Part shown: piece after piece, positions 13,035 through 26,159 of the stretch
Layout: each line of letters starts with the position of its first letter
How positions within the stretch are numbered: position 1 is the first letter of the stretch
Assembly (NCBI GenBank): GCA_013399895.1
Contig: VXBA01002668.1
Span: forward strand, 2,305,474-2,369,473
Length of the DNA: 64,000 bases
Direction of reading: 5' to 3'
Origin: Serilophus lunatus
Lineage: Eukaryota; Chordata; Aves; Passeriformes; Eurylaimidae
Made by a program: the position numbers and the translations under genes
The notes under the pieces: generated by a model
Told to the model about the DNA's origin: nothing
The model's database searches: none
Seen by the model: the letters and a program-made list of their open reading frames with translations, nothing else

Positions 13035-14379
13035 TGGGATTTTTTCACCAGTGCCCATTTAAGTTTGTTGACTCCTCTGGATGTGACCCAAGCAGCAGTT
13101 TTGTCTGAGGATAAGCCTTAAAAAGACCCCTATGCTTACACCAAGGCAGCTATTTTCTCTGCCACTCTGTATTCCCAGAAAAGAGATGTAGATCAAGCTT
13201 GGCAGTGAGGAGCTATGGACTGATGTCTCCAAAGAGCAAGAGAAGTCAAAAGAAAAGAGTTGTCTTGCTGTTTCATTGAGAAAGGGGGAAAGCACTCTTC
13301 AAGTTGGTTACATGCTAAATGTTGACTAAATGACACTTGAAAAGCAATCGGATAGAACTGGTGAGAGAGCCAAACTTCAAGTCCTAGCAACATTGCTGAA
13401 TTCTGGCTGACCCCTACAGAGGGGAAAGTAATTCCCTTCTCTTAGAACGTAAGAACAAAGGTGCTCACAGAAAACAAGGGAAGAAATGTAACGTCCTTTG
13501 TGCTGCAAAATAATGAGACAAATTTATCAAGTACTACAGTTTCTTGCACAAAGTGAGAAGGCATGACAGCTTCAAAGGACAACAATGTAGGACAACAGCC
13601 TGGCATGTGGTGGATTGCTGTTGCTGGGCACTGCCTTATTATTTGTGCTCAGCTTCTGAGAGACCTGTATATGCACCAGTGTGGGGCTTCGTGCATTCAG
13701 AGATTTGCCCACCTTGAGTTATTGGTTTCTAAGGTATACTGGTAGTAGAACTCAACTCTTAGTTCCGCCCTAGATGCAAGCTGTTTTCCTGGAAAACAGC
13801 TCCATGATCGCAAATGTCTCCAGATGCTCATGCCAGGAACGTGCATGTATTTTATAAAGATATTATTGCATTAGTCGAATGCTAGAAACAAACTTTTTTC
13901 TGTGGTGAATGGCTGTCTACAAAGAAGTTCTACAGTTTGGCTGACCACTATGGGATGATAGAGAAACGAGCAGACTGTGAGTGCAGAATTCAAGAAACCT
14001 CAGGCAGAAACCTGTCGCACACCAAATGAGGCTGGCTTTCCTTGCAGCTGACATAATGGATGCTTTTCTCAAACATCCACAGATATTTGCTTTCACTGAG
14101 TTGAAAACATATATTCTACAAATATCTGTGTTTTGTTAGTGCTTCTTCAGTTACGATTAAGCTGCGAAGTTGGGAAAGCAAACACTAGTGGCTTCTTTTT
14201 TTTTTTTTCTGCCAAAAACCGAGGAGCAGTTTTAAATTTCGATAGGAAATGTTTATTACGCAGTGAGCATAACTTCAGAAAGCAGCTGTGCTCATACTGC
14301 CGCGTAAGAGGCAGTTACTTTTCTCATGGCCTGAAGTTTAACTAAGAGCTGCCCAAATAAAACCACAGTCACCGCAGTG
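13035..14379. other. Intergenic, no gene seen
   Basis: Unremarkable single-copy sequence leading up to the CpG island. It holds only short open frames without splice context and a T-run near 14195-14209. Confidence 0.5.
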
Positions 14380-15180
14380 CTTTCTCCCGAGCCCCTGTCC
14401 TTGTGTGTCCCGCAGCAATGGGAGCGGGGCCCGGTGGGGCGACTGCGCTGGGCCCCGACTGGGAGCCGGACTTCTGCAGTCTCGTTTGTGTCTTAATAGC
14501 TTCCACCTTGCGAGCTGTCCTGGCATCCCCAGGGCGTGCTGGGGAGCAGTTAGGGGCAGGGAACGAATAGTTAATTTATGGCACTTTTGTACACATTTGC
14601 GGAGGGGGAGGTTGGGACAGGGATTCCGATGTCACACGCTCCCGGCGGGGCGGGGGAGGATGCATCAGAGTTGCTCCGTAAGGTCTTGATGTTGTAAACG
14701 GTCACGAATTCCCCCGAATCCCGCCGCGCTGCCGTGCCCTCCGCTCCCGGCCCCTCCCGCACGGGCTCCGCCGCCCGCCCCCGGGGCTGCCCGGGCGGAC
14801 GGACCGGGCACCCGGCGGGAGCAGCGCCGTTCCCACGGCTGCGGCCTCGGCGCCGCATGTGGCGGCATCGGGAGGGGGCCGGGCACAACCATCCCCAGGG
14901 AGACGGGACGCGGCGAGCGGCGGGATGGGGCGCCAGAGGCGGGGGTGCGCCCTGGAGGAACAAATGGCCGCGCTAGAGCCAGCGGAGCCGTGTCCGGTGC
15001 TCTCAGCGCCGCTCCACAAGGCGGCTCCGGGAGCGGCAGGTGAGCGGGGCCGACGAGGAGCCCCTTTTTCGCCGGCGGAACCCCCTCTTCCCCAGCGCGG
15101 CCGTCCCCCGGGAGGCAGCGCCGGCAGCCGCCGCGGGTGCCTCCTGCAAGTCCGTGGGGGGCTTTCCCCAGGAAATTTAG
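14380..15180. promoter_or_regulatory. CpG island, probable promoter (ancestral DNAH11 5' end?)
   Basis: This stretch is very GC-rich and full of CpG dinucleotides, in sharp contrast to the AT-rich flanks. It contains GC-box-like GGGGCGGGG runs (for example GGCGGGGCGGGGGAGG near 14644). On the + strand an ATG at 14925 opens a short frame through MAALEPAEPC and PLHKAAPGAA to a strong donor GCAG|GTGAGC at 15040. It would therefore serve as a first exon, though it does not resemble any dynein N terminus I know. The long overlapping frames on both strands here are GC-composition artefacts. The island lies 11 kb past SP4 and upstream of all recognised dynein relic exons, where the DNAH11 start would be expected. 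It could equally drive a non-coding RNA. Confidence 0.7.
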
Positions 15181-16912
15181 GAGGGCTGTTCGTTCCCCCT
15201 CTCTCGGGGTGGATGGTGGGAAAATGCAGCGGGCTTGTGTTTCGTATTTTCAGTTCTGGGGGTTTTGTTAGTTTGAAAACCTGAAGAGCGTAGCGATCAG
15301 CGGCCAAGTCAGTGAGAATGTCGTCTCTCAGTGAAATTTAGCGTCAGCCCGAAACAAAAAAGTTGTTACTTGATTGGTTTTTGAGGGGACACGAGGGATG
15401 GACAAAACCTTAAGCTGATTCCACAACCTTGCTTTGACCTGCAGAGCAGTCTCAAAAATTAACTGTTCGTGTAACTCTTCGTTGCATCACTGTGAGGCTC
15501 CATTTGTATCTCTTTTAAAACAAGCTGGATGCATTTTAAGAATAGTTTAACTCTGACAGAAACTGTAAAGTAGAAGTGCTGGCACTTTACACTGTCAGTC
15601 TTTTCCCTGACCACTCTTCCTTTCTCCCTTGACTTTTTGTGGTTTTTAAGATCTGTGAGGTCGTTGAGTTCTACTCTGCTGGCTCTGCAACATCTGTGTT
15701 GAGAGCTAGAAATATGAGAACTCTGTAAAACTTGGTCCCAGTTAAAAAGCTTTTTGGCAAACGAGTTCTTTTCATGGATGTAGTGTCCAACAGGAATATC
15801 TATGATAACTTTAGCTGTGCATAGCATAGCTCCCCTTCTCCTCCCTGTCCTTCTACAGAAGGAGTTATGCTTATGCTGTGGCTGGGACTCATTTCTCTCA
15901 TGCAGTTGCTGATTTACACCAGGAGCGTACTGACCTTCTCTGAGGGGGCTATTCCTTTGCTGAGGATGCACCTTTGTCCCTCTTAGCTCTCTGCCTGATA
16001 CCATTCAGTGGGCTACAACTTCATCATAGGGAACACTTAATGCTGTGTGTGCTTTTTGGAGTGATGGAGTGAACTGATCCTGTGTTGGTATGGTCCCAGA
16101 CTGCACCCAGTTTAGCCTGTACTCAGCTGTGGCTTTTAAATTTTTCAAATAGGCTAAAACTGTTTTGCTTCAATGAAAGTTAAAGTTCTGTATTTCTGAG
16201 CAATCAGTGAACTTCACAGTAACTTGCAGAGCTGCTAAGTCATGAAATACGGAGCCCTGGCAAAGATTCTGAAGAGTTAGTTTATTTTTGGACTTGAAGA
16301 CATAATTTACGATAAAATTATGCTGTCAGATATTCTTCTGGTTCCCACTTACTTAAGGAGTGCTGTATATAGAGTTGAACAGAGTTAGATCTGTGACAGT
16401 CTCATCTCGTGTCCTAAAATCCAACCTTGCTGGTATCTGGAAGGGTGGCCCTGGTTCTGTATCTGTTAGCTGCCAGTCAGGCTCTCTGGAGCATGAGGCT
16501 ATATGGATTGTGATGGAGCAGAGTAGAAATGACTAGAGACACAATTATGTGTATGAAAATATGGCAATGTTGAAAGGTGGCGTGGTGTATCCAGGAATGG
16601 TTTTTCAAAAGATGATGTGTATGATAATATTTCCAATCCCAGAGGCTTGGAAAAGGTCAGTAAATGTTTACAGGGAAGCTGGAAAAGCAAGTTCAGGAGG
16701 AAGAACAATATGTACATTTATGTTAGTGTAGGTGTTCTGCAAGACATTCTTTGGATTTGCAACTTGCCTATTTAAGTATCATGCTTTCTCCACTCAGTCC
16801 AAACAAAATATGCTAAGATTTTAACTTCTATGATGTAGAGCTCTGATAAGAAGCTGAGTCTCTCCTCACCTTTGATCTGTCAAACCAGTCACCTGTATCT
16901 GACTTGCTTTAG
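15181..16912. other. Probable former intron 1 of DNAH11, no exon recognised
   Basis: Sequence downstream of the CpG island. A 181-codon - strand open frame (15459-16004) is long but has no recognisable domain, start context or splice partners. I treat it as unassigned. Confidence 0.4.
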
Positions 16913-17080
16913 GTGTCACGTGAGGTGGTGCAGAAAGCTGTCTATGCTATGAGGAAGACCACAGAATGCCTTTGAAAGGAGAACAGAAAGGACCTTCAGT
17001 TTGGGGAGCTGTCTCAAACCCTGCTCCAGCATACAGTTACCTTCATAGAAGAAATTTTTATAGTCAAGTACTTGTAATAA
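16913..17080 (+). pseudogene. DNAH11: Possible DNAH11 N-terminal exon relic (tentative)
   Basis: After a TTGCTTTAG acceptor the frame reads VSREVVQKAVYAMRKTTECL and then a TGA. A shifted frame gives KGEQKGPSVW, which loosely resembles the dynein N-terminal block ending VKGKTLLPLP. The following TFIEEIFIVKYL could match the block before the conserved IESAVIKW. The order would fit, but similarity is weak and it may be coincidence. Confidence 0.3.
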
Positions 17081-17830
17081 AGCAGATTAAAAAAAATGAA
17101 GAGAAAGATGTTTTAACTAGCACCAGAGACAATTGATGCAAAATAATTCTTATGAGAGGGCCTTTTTTAAAAACGCAGCTATCCCACTCTCTATAAAATC
17201 ATTAGAGATGGCTTGTTGTTGGAGGCTGAATTCTGTGTTGCATGTCACTCTTGCTTTCTTTTTGTTGCCTTTTGTATAATGGATGTGACTGGTGTCATCT
17301 GAATTGTTTACAGCAGGAAAGATACATTCTTTGCTATGCTCAGGTCTCCAGCGCTATCTTCAGTACAGTGCAAGGTGATGTACTTCTTGTCCAGTGAATG
17401 TCATTGTGAAAGATGAGGGATGAGTCACTTCCCTTGTGGGCAGTGGTGACTAACCACCTCTCCTTCAGGAGCAATGATGTGGTGAAGCTACTGCACCAGC
17501 AGTCAGGCATGCAGGGAATCATCACCTCAAATCAGCTCTCTGATGACTATATGATGCAAAACCAGTTTATTAAGTTGCATGATTAAAGAGAGAAGAAATA
17601 TTTTTCCACAAGTCTTCCTAAAATTGTGCTCCTTCTGAAATGTAAACCCTAAGACATTTGTATACAAGGTTTCAAAATGTGTCTTATAAGAATTGTAAGG
17701 ATTAAGCTATAAAAACAAGTACTTACATAGGATTTTCTTAAAGAAAAAAGCAAAAGTATTTCAATTAATGTATGTGCACGTTCTTTTAGTGTACACGTCA
17801 TAAAGCTGCTTAGAAACCTTTTGATTTACT

Positions 17831-17860
17831 ACTAATTTGTAGTAAACACTACAAATTAGT
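17831..17860. repeat. Perfect inverted repeat, 13-bp arms, 4-nt loop
   Basis: ACTAATTTGTAGT (17831-17843), loop AAAC, then ACTACAAATTAGT (17848-17860). The flanking T-A pair extends the stem by one. It could fold as a hairpin or be the relic of a small palindromic element. Confidence 0.9.
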
Positions 17861-18765
17861 AATTTTTTTTGTCTTGTAAAAGCTCTGGGAACAACATGAA
17901 ATATTTAATTTTCAAGGGTAACTGAATCTACATGAGTATCTTAAAGAAAAAGGAGAGGGAGACTGCAATCCAGACCAGACTTCTACCTTTGCAATAAAAA
18001 TTCTCTTGAAATTGCTTTTGAAACTCTGTGTTAAGGCAATGGTGGACCTACACTTGGTACAAAAGGCAACATTGCGGGTGTCAAGGTGTTTTACTGTTCT
18101 TTCCAGGTCCCAATTGTGCGTCTGGTCCTGACCTTGACTATCCGGGACTCTTTTCTAAAATTTTAAGAAACATTGGTTCATCAAAATAACATGTTTTTAA
18201 ATTAAAATACTCTAGTTCTGAGGAAATTTTTATAATTACAGATGCAAGATCAAATTTTGGCTTGAGGAAGAAAAATACCATAGTTCAGTCCATAGCTCAG
18301 ACTTGAAGAACCCCAAATTTAAGACCAGGACAGCCAAATAGGTTTCACCAGATAGTTTTTAGTTATTACTCCTGCATTTCTATGAAAAAAAAGATGTTTC
18401 AAGGAGGGAATAAATGTGTGCCATTTATTCTGCAGGATCGCAGATACTATGTATAAATACCAATGGCAGTGGCTGGAGGATGAAAACGGCTTTTTTTTTT
18501 TGTCTATTAGTGCTTTGTTAGCACTGTTCAGATTTCAGGCAGATCATTATTTCAGCAGTTTGATCTTGAGAGACAGTGGTTATGAATAGGGGCAGGGATA
18601 GAACTGCGACTCTCCTGCCGAGACAGAAATCTCTTCCTGATTGAAGCCCATGACAAAACTCCCATCAACTTCAAAAGAGAAAGATTTCAAGCGCAGCAAC
18701 CTGAATGCAGCTGAAATCCACTGTTGGGCAGTTTGGAAAGGTCAAAGTTTTTTCAAAGATTAAAA

Positions 18766-18806
18766 GAGGAGAGGAGAGGAGAGGAGAGGAGAGGAGAGGA
18801 GAGGAG
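18766..18806 (+). repeat. (GAGGA)n minisatellite/simple repeat
   Basis: About eight consecutive GAGGA units in a purine-only run. Confidence 0.95.
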
Positions 18807-19564
18807 AAAGAGCAAATCGTGAATAGCATGAAGAGAAAAGGACGTTGACAACCAAGTTCACAGTTCATTGCTAAATCTATATTTATTAAGCTGATTTTTG
18901 TGAAAACTGATACAGGCATTCAGATGCCTGCAGAAACAGGCGTTTCTGTTTCAAAAGAGAATGGGATTATTTTTTTCCTTGATGTGATGTTATGGAAACA
19001 AATAACGTAAGATTTGGTTGTCACACATGGTATGTGTAGCACTACTCTGGCTGTTTACTTAACTAGGTATTCTGCAAAGAGAAGACAAAACTTCTGAGAA
19101 GTAGCACCTAAAGTTTTTGGCTTAAGTATCTCATAACTTCCAATTTCCATGTGTCCGTGTTATTTAAAAACAAACAGACAAACAAAACACCGAACAACAG
19201 ACCAGTTGTCATTACAAAGTGCTTAAAATTTTATTTCAAAATATAATAGGAAAGGTGATATTGAAAAAGAAATGAAAGTTTAGATACTTTGGCATGAAAT
19301 TTTGGCATGAATTTACTGCTCACTTAGTATACAGAAATACTTTGTTACTTTAATTTAGTCTCTAAACTCCAGTGACAGCTCATACCCTGACTTTAGTGTC
19401 CAAAACCAGAAAAACTACCCCTCAAAGTACCAGTTTTTCTCTGCCCTTCCATACTGGAGCAAATTCAAACCCTATCAGATTTACGAAGTCCGTGATGTTT
19501 AATGTTTTTTTTAATGTTAAGGGAACATAAATTATGTCATAAAGCCACAAATGAATGCTCTAAA

Positions 19565-19655
19565 TTAATGTCTGCCTGGCGAGTCTCTAGGTATCACAGA
19601 AGCAGCATAAGGCATTCCCTCCTCATGGATGAGATGGGAACTGACCAGAGTGGCA
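19565..19655 (+). pseudogene. DNAH11: Possible DNAH11 tail exon relic (tentative)
   Basis: The frame reads SAWRVSRYHRSSIRHSLLMD. It aligns without gaps, though distantly, with the dynein tail block containing IWATCKSYRSPGRLTVLLQE (identical W, R, S, R, L and a downstream E). In the intact gene this block immediately precedes the exon found at 23409, so the order is right. No clear splice sites are seen. Confidence 0.33.
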
Positions 19656-19659
19656 GACC

Positions 19660-22600
19660 TCAGGAGGCTTTTAGGAGGGGAGGATGGCTTTCTGTGAGAC
19701 CAGAGTTCTCTGCCCTGGAGCAGCTGGTGGTGCTCAGGGTCCAGCTAGGATGGAGTGTGAGCTTCAAAGTGCTGGAAAACTGTTTGTTACTCTATCAAGG
19801 CTTATTAAATTACATCTTGGTAGGGGAATGACGGTTAAAACAGATAAACAGAAGTATGGTGGTGCTCATCCTAGCTTTTCTATCTCGTATTTTTACCCAC
19901 TTGCTTACCTGTTGCTCTGCAATTGTATTTTTGCTTTATTAATTTCAAAGGCAAGGCTTAAGCTGTCTATAAAGTCATCAGAATTTGGAATCAGATGAAG
20001 CTATGTTTCCAGGATACAAAATGGGGTTACTCTGCTGAAGTACCTTTTAAATGTGTTTCCAATAGATTGCACTTATCTGTTGCCTTGAGTGTTTAATGTG
20101 AACTAAATTAAATATCCTAAGAGGCGTCTTATTATTTTTGATGAGATAAGCACTAATATCATAGGATGGCACAGAAAAGGTGGGTGTCCCTGATCATTCA
20201 GGTGTGCATCTGTTGCCTGTAGAGACAGCAATAATATGAGCTGAGTCCTAGAGAGCTCACAGCTTAAGTAAACCAAAATCTTGATTTCAGTTTGGGCTTG
20301 AGTGTGCACAGAGGTGATTGATAATGAGTTGTTGGGTAAGTGAAGATTGTTAATCCTGTCACTACCAAATGATCTGAAGGCCCCAGTCAGGGTCAGCTCC
20401 TTCCTGTATGTCATGGCAGTGAAGCAGGTATGCCTAGCAGAATAGTGTAAGTACTAAAAACTCATCTAAAACTGAGGCAGAGCTGATGGATTGGCTTAAA
20501 TGAAAGGATTGAGTGGGGAAAAAAATAAAGTATTAAACAGAATGTTTCATTAATATTTTATTAAAATTCTTTGCAATGAATTGTTAGTTTCTCTTGTTCT
20601 TAACACTGTCAAAGTGTAATAAAAATATATTAAATAAAATATAATTAATACTTATGTTAACTATCAGTATTTATTAAAAAAAATAAGCTATCGTGTAGCT
20701 TATTAGAAAATTAAACAGTAAAATGCAGATTTTTAACTTACAGAATAATTGCAAGGAGCCATTCAAAGGATCAGTGGCCAGTATTTCTGAGAGGGTGTTT
20801 AAGCATGGTGTTGATTGGTAAATACATCTGGAATGTGATCTATATCTTCATGAACATTCTTTTTAGTTATGTCTTCATGATTATTTCTTATGATTTTCTT
20901 CTAGTCAAAACTAACTTCAAATTTCAGTGTTCTTCATCCTTAAATTGCAAGGAGGAGCGGTGATCAAGAGCTCTATACTATCACAAGGCAGTGCTTTGAA
21001 GTTCAAGGGCTATTTTTGTATTTTGCAGACAAGATCTTAATTTCAGGATAGTCAAATCCATGATTAGTAGGTGGTCACATCACGTTCATGACACTGTGTC
21101 TGGGGATTCTGCTGAACCTCTTCTGCGTGGCATTTTCTTTCTGTAAAGCAAGAAAAGAAAATCTTTTTTATTGAAATAAGTAAGTAAGAGATTTTAGGTA
21201 TTCTTGTATGTATCGAGGAGAATTTCTTTTGGATTGCCTTTCTCCATGCACTTGGAAAAATAAGGCACTAAAACGACTTTTTATTGTTTTGTTTTTGCAA
21301 ATTGCTTATGGTGATTTCCCAAAGTAATCAGACTTTGCATAAATTACCAGAGAAAACCAATTAAATGTTACAAGACAGTGGTAGTTAATGATGAGGGGTA
21401 TGTAGCTGTAAGAGATTCTGTTGTTCTTGTCCATCTTTTCTAAATTTCTTCCCATGGCATTTCTCAAACTGGAGAAAATCATTCCCCACTTTTGGGCCAT
21501 TCCAATTGGCTACTAGCCTGCTTCTCAGGACATTTTCATGGTAAGGGTAGAGTGACCTAGATATATATATATAATTTTTTTGTGTTTATGTCTGCCTGTA
21601 ACAAAATAATCTATAATTTGGGGGTGCAAGGGAACACAGCCCTTTTTCAGGATGTCAGGATGCACTTGGTGCCAGATTGTTCAGGAGTTGTAACCAATAT
21701 ATAATTAAACCTCTTGTGATTGCATGTGGCCTGTTCAACATACATCCTCTTTAAAGTGATTGCAGACTTCAGACTCCCTTTTCTTTTACTAAAGGTAAAA
21801 ATTTCACATTTCCATGACCTAGGCATCTGCAGTGATTCCTTCTTTTCTTTGATCGGGTTTACATTAGCAAGAGAACTGACAGGCTTTCTAGAAAGACATT
21901 AAGCATCTTTGGCAACCAGAAATGGAATGGGAACCGCCAGAAGCACTTGATGAACCTCTGTGCAATTTCATAAGCAATCTTTGGCTGTAACATGCCACAA
22001 AACCCGACATATCTTTCTCTTTTAAATAAATAACTACCTCGCATTTCTCATTAAGGCGTGATTGTCTTGGAAAGTATTATCTCTTAAGCTGTAGCATTTT
22101 TCCCTTTTATATTTTTATCGGGCTTGTAATAGACCAAGGTATTGATCTGTATCTTGAAAAGTATGTTCAGCTGTTCTGCAAGACTAAATTCTCAAAAGTC
22201 TGTAATTTAATCCCATGTTTATTTCACATCATCTGCCTGATAGGGAGCCACTCCAACTTCTACAGCATGCCTTTGAATTATGGCTGCAACCTACTACTGA
22301 CCAAATAGCTTCAAGTAAGGGTTATAAACCACATAAATTACCTGATAAATAAATGTTTGTTGATATACAGGACACCAACAAAAAAAGACATGGATTTACT
22401 CTGTTAGTTGCCAAATAAACACCATAATTACGTTATAGACACTTTCTACCAGTATTAAATTATTAAATTTGAAATTGGGCTGAATAATCAGCCATACCAG
22501 TCATCAGCCCATACCATTCACATACTGTGTATTTAAGAATGAAATATGCTTCTTGTCTAGTAAAAGAAAGTTCTGCAGAAGACATACAAACTTTTTCAGG

Positions 22601-23408
22601 TTAGGTTGTTTCTCTTTATCCCCCTTCTGTTGATATAAATTTGCTGCCTCTTATGTTTCTTGATAGGTATCTCCTTTTATGAATTGCAAAATGCGGTTAA
22701 ATGCTACACAATCAAGAAATACAGGAGTTTGCAAACAAACCGTGAATGAGCTGCCTTGATGTATTTTCTGTCCTTGCGTCACAAATAAGCTTTCCTCATG
22801 CTTCCACTGAAACCAGCTGTACCGCTTGGAGTTTGAGCACTTTTAAATGCTGGCAAGCTAAGACCTTCTGCAGGGTTCACTGTTCCTGGAGCATTTTTGT
22901 TTGTCAGGAAATAGGAGAAATATACATTATGTACATGTGTACTAGGTGTTATTCTGGGGTTGGGGAAGCCCTCTTCTGCTAATTTACTCAATGATAAAAG
23001 CTTGGAGGACTCATACTGATACTTCTGTATTTGTTGGCACAGTATATGCTCCATGAGAATTATATCCAAAGGCTATAGTGGTGTTATGGCAAAGAGGTGA
23101 ATAAATTTCCAATATCACTTTCACTGGAGGAAGAAAGTCTTTTTAATATGTTATTCTCTGAATGTTCACTGTACAAGAGATGATACATAAGGTCAATCTA
23201 GCTAGACAGGTTGAACATACTTTGGAAGTACCTCAAAAGTGAGTTCTGCATTATGAGATAATTAAGAAACTAAGAGATAAAAATTTAAAATACAATGCAT
23301 ATTGGTTTTTGTGTTTGCATATAAAATTAAAAACAACAACTGATGTCATGACTGCATTTTAAAAAACAACTTTAAAAAAAATTTCTTCTGTTGTTGATTG
23401 TCTTGTAG
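19660..23408. other. Former DNAH11 intronic sequence, nothing further recognised
   Basis: AT-rich sequence with a short (AT)n at about 21563-21573. No coding block, mobile element or RNA gene is recognised. Confidence 0.4.
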
Positions 23409-23490
23409 TCTACATTGTATCTTTCACCAGAAAATCTTTTCAAAGAAGAAACTGAAGGAGAACAGATCACACAGCTAAAACTACCTTAAA
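23409..23490 (+). pseudogene. DNAH11: DNAH11 relic exon, N-terminal tail
   Basis: After a GTCTTGTAG acceptor the frame reads STLYLSPENLFKEETEGEQ, matching the dynein tail block YLSPEDLLRSEVEESQ. The frame hits TAA at 23487-23489, where related dyneins continue. No donor GT follows at a plausible place. Confidence 0.6.
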
Positions 23491-24159
23491 GATCTTTAAG
23501 GATTCATTCTTTTATAGCAGAAACAGATCAGAGAGTTATTTAGCCTGTAACAAGGAATTTTAACCATGGGATTTCAGATGTGAGATGTGGTTTTCCAGAT
23601 TTGATATGCTCCTCAAACGCTTACTAAAGATTGAGGTATTACTTATTATCTATGTTCCTGGATAAATACAGTATCTGAGAAATATGGGCTATTCTCAGCA
23701 AGGAGCAGACTAGTACTAGCATTGAGAAAAATTACAAAGGTGTTTCCTAAATCCAGCCCTTCGCAGGGTTTTGAATGTTGCTGTAGTAAACTGCTACTCT
23801 TCATATGTAGCCCTTGGCTAAGACTTTCTCCTCAGCATGGTACCTGCCTCTAAGAACTAAGGAGTCTACTCTTTATAGCTAGAAAAAAAAAAAAAAAAGT
23901 AGTCTTTTAGTCTAGTCCCTGGTTGAGATAGAATACTCTTCACCTCCCGCTTTTTTAAATCTGTGCCAATAAGCCAGGGAAGATAAAAATTCTGAGGTCA
24001 GGAAAGGAGTGTAGAATATTTTGCTAATATTATGGTTAGTCAGCTGTGTAGGATGGAAACATCCATAGCTTCTAGTTCTTGCTCCTGGGGCCTATTTTTT
24101 ATTCTTTACTGAAACTAGAAGCAGTTGTAGTAGAAGTCTAGGCTGGCTGCTGATTAAAG

Positions 24160-24615
24160 AATCATAGAATAGTTTGTGTTGGAAAGGAACTTTAAAGGTT
24201 GCGTAGTCCAGTTCCCCTGCAATGAGCAGCGACATCTTCAACTAGATCAGGTTGCTTGGAACCTCATCCAGCCTGACCTTGAATATTTCCAAGGTATGGA
24301 ACATCCAAAATTTCGTTGGGCAACCTGTACAAGTGTCTCATTACCCTCTTTCTAAAAAACCTTCTTCCAAACAGTCAATCCAAACTTACACTCTTTTAGT
24401 TTAAAACCTTCATCCTATAGCAACAGGACCTGCTAAAGACTTTGTCCCCATCTTTCTTATAAACCCCCTTTAAGTACTGAAAGTCTGCAATAATGTGTCC
24501 CTGGAGCCTTCTCTTCTCCAGCATGAACAATCCCAAATCTCACAGCCTTTCCTCACAGGAGAGGTGCTCCATCCCTCTAATCGTATTTGTGGTCCTCCTC
24601 TGGACCCATGCCATT
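24160..24615 (-). repeat. CR1 LINE fragment, antisense, about 450 bp
   Basis: Starts with the reversed octamer tail (AGAATCATAGAATAG), continues through GTTGGAAAGGAAC, a GCAACCTGTACAAG block and CTTCTTCCAAACAG, and ends near CCTCCTCTGGACCC. It is the reverse complement of a CR1 3' region, 5'-truncated at about 24615. The + strand frame at 24495 is part of it. Confidence 0.88.
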
Positions 24616-24720
24616 CTGAGAAGTGGGAGATTCACTTTGAGGATCTGAGCTGGAAAATTATATACTTTAGCTCTGCAATTATTTAGGTGCCTTGTCGTTC
24701 CATCTCATCCCTTTAAAATA

Positions 24721-25149
24721 CTATCGGAGAGTAAGAAATCCAATCTTAGTGTCTGACAGTGCCCACCAGAGTGATCTGTGAAAGGAATTTGGGATATATA
24801 TGTTGGCTCTTAGTTGTCTGTCCAGAAAGACAGGCTGAAGTAGCTGTAGATGCTTGGGAACAGCATCTTGTGCCAGCAGTTTTGCAATTGTGTCAGCTCG
24901 TGCCACATCAGAGACATTATGCAGTCATTGCGCATGATCTAGCTCTTGCTGGCAGTCCTGGTTCTTGATAATCAGATGGGCCCACAGAGAGCCCATGCCC
25001 TGTGGCAGCAGGTCCCTTTGGGGTGAGGGGACAGCTGAGGGAAGTCTGTGCAGGTCATAACAGTGAGCTTGAAGTTCTGCAGGCCACCAGGAATCTCCTT
25101 GGGGAACCCATGACCGGTTTATTCCTAGGTGTTGCTCATTTCTAAACAC
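24721..25149 (-). other. Unassigned - strand reading frame of 143 codons with one internal stop
   Basis: Two adjacent - strand frames (25149-24925 and 24906-24721) are in the same phase and separated by a single TGA. They read for example SWVPQGDSWWPAELQAHCYD and, past the stop, ARADTIAKLLAQDAVPKHLQ. The composition looks more protein-like than its AT-rich surroundings. I do not recognise a family. It could be a gene fragment, an old element, or chance. Confidence 0.25.
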
Positions 25150-26159
25150 GCAAGGAAACAGTTATTTTTATCCCTTTGGGGCATAAAACAATTACTTCAT
25201 TCAAGTGAGATCAGAGACCATAGAAATTAATTTGGCACATATTACAAAAGAGGTTAAAGCGGGTTCAATTTTCCTCCTCTGGGAAAGATTTAATTTTCAT
25301 AGTAACATTTTGTTTTATTATAATAAATCATGTGCTTATACATGAAAGAATGTGTTTAGAAGTGCTTGCTCTTTTTCATTACCTTAATCTGATAAAATTG
25401 AAATGGAATTAAGTGTATATGTTCTGTGGGACAATTCGTTTCCACTTGCATTTTAATCCTGTAAGTGACTCAACCAGGATAAAGCCTTCCTGGTATTACC
25501 TGTTGCTCCTCCACCTGTTTTTTTCATTTTAATTATTTAAGATGGCACATATTTTAAGTACTCATTATGCAAAACTGGAAGGGAAAAGATCAAATGGCAA
25601 AAACAAACTCAAACACAGGTTTGCTGCTGGCTTTTTTGTAGAGATTTTTTTTTTTTTCATTTGATCTAGGAAATTTTTTTTAAGTTGGAATTTCAAAGGC
25701 TGAGAAAGCTGGACTTTGCTGGACTCAGGGGGGAAATTTAAAATGACCAGGTTAGCAAAATGAAAGAATAATTTTTGGCTCCCTGTACACAGGCATTTGT
25801 ATTATTATTTCCTTAGTTATTTTAAAGTATCTGTAAACTTGGCAGTTGTGATACTGGGAATTTTATAGTGCTGAGTAGAACTAGGCATGATAGGTTTCCA
25901 TCGCAGCTAGGTTTGATGTCTACAATTTCTTCTTCAAACCAAAAATTAATTTTCTCAAGAAGAGATTTCTGGATGCACCAAAGAATTTGAGTGAATAAAT
26001 TAAATTTAAGTGAACAAAATAATTTTGGATAAAGTGAAATGAAATACTCCACCAACACTGCCCACTCCCTCACAAAAAATAATTTTCTCCATATGATATA
26101 CAGAACTGACAGTTGTGTAAGCTTCTTTTTCTGACTGCTAGGATGTCATTTATTTGCAG

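Noticed and set aside
14571..15307. Several 75-200 codon frames on both strands
   Set aside because: High GC content removes stop codons. The frames overlap one another on both strands with low-complexity Ala/Pro/Arg/Gly composition.
15459..16004. 181-codon - strand open frame beside the CpG island
   Set aside because: No recognisable domain, no splice context, and the sequence composition matches the surrounding non-coding DNA. Kept only as unassigned.
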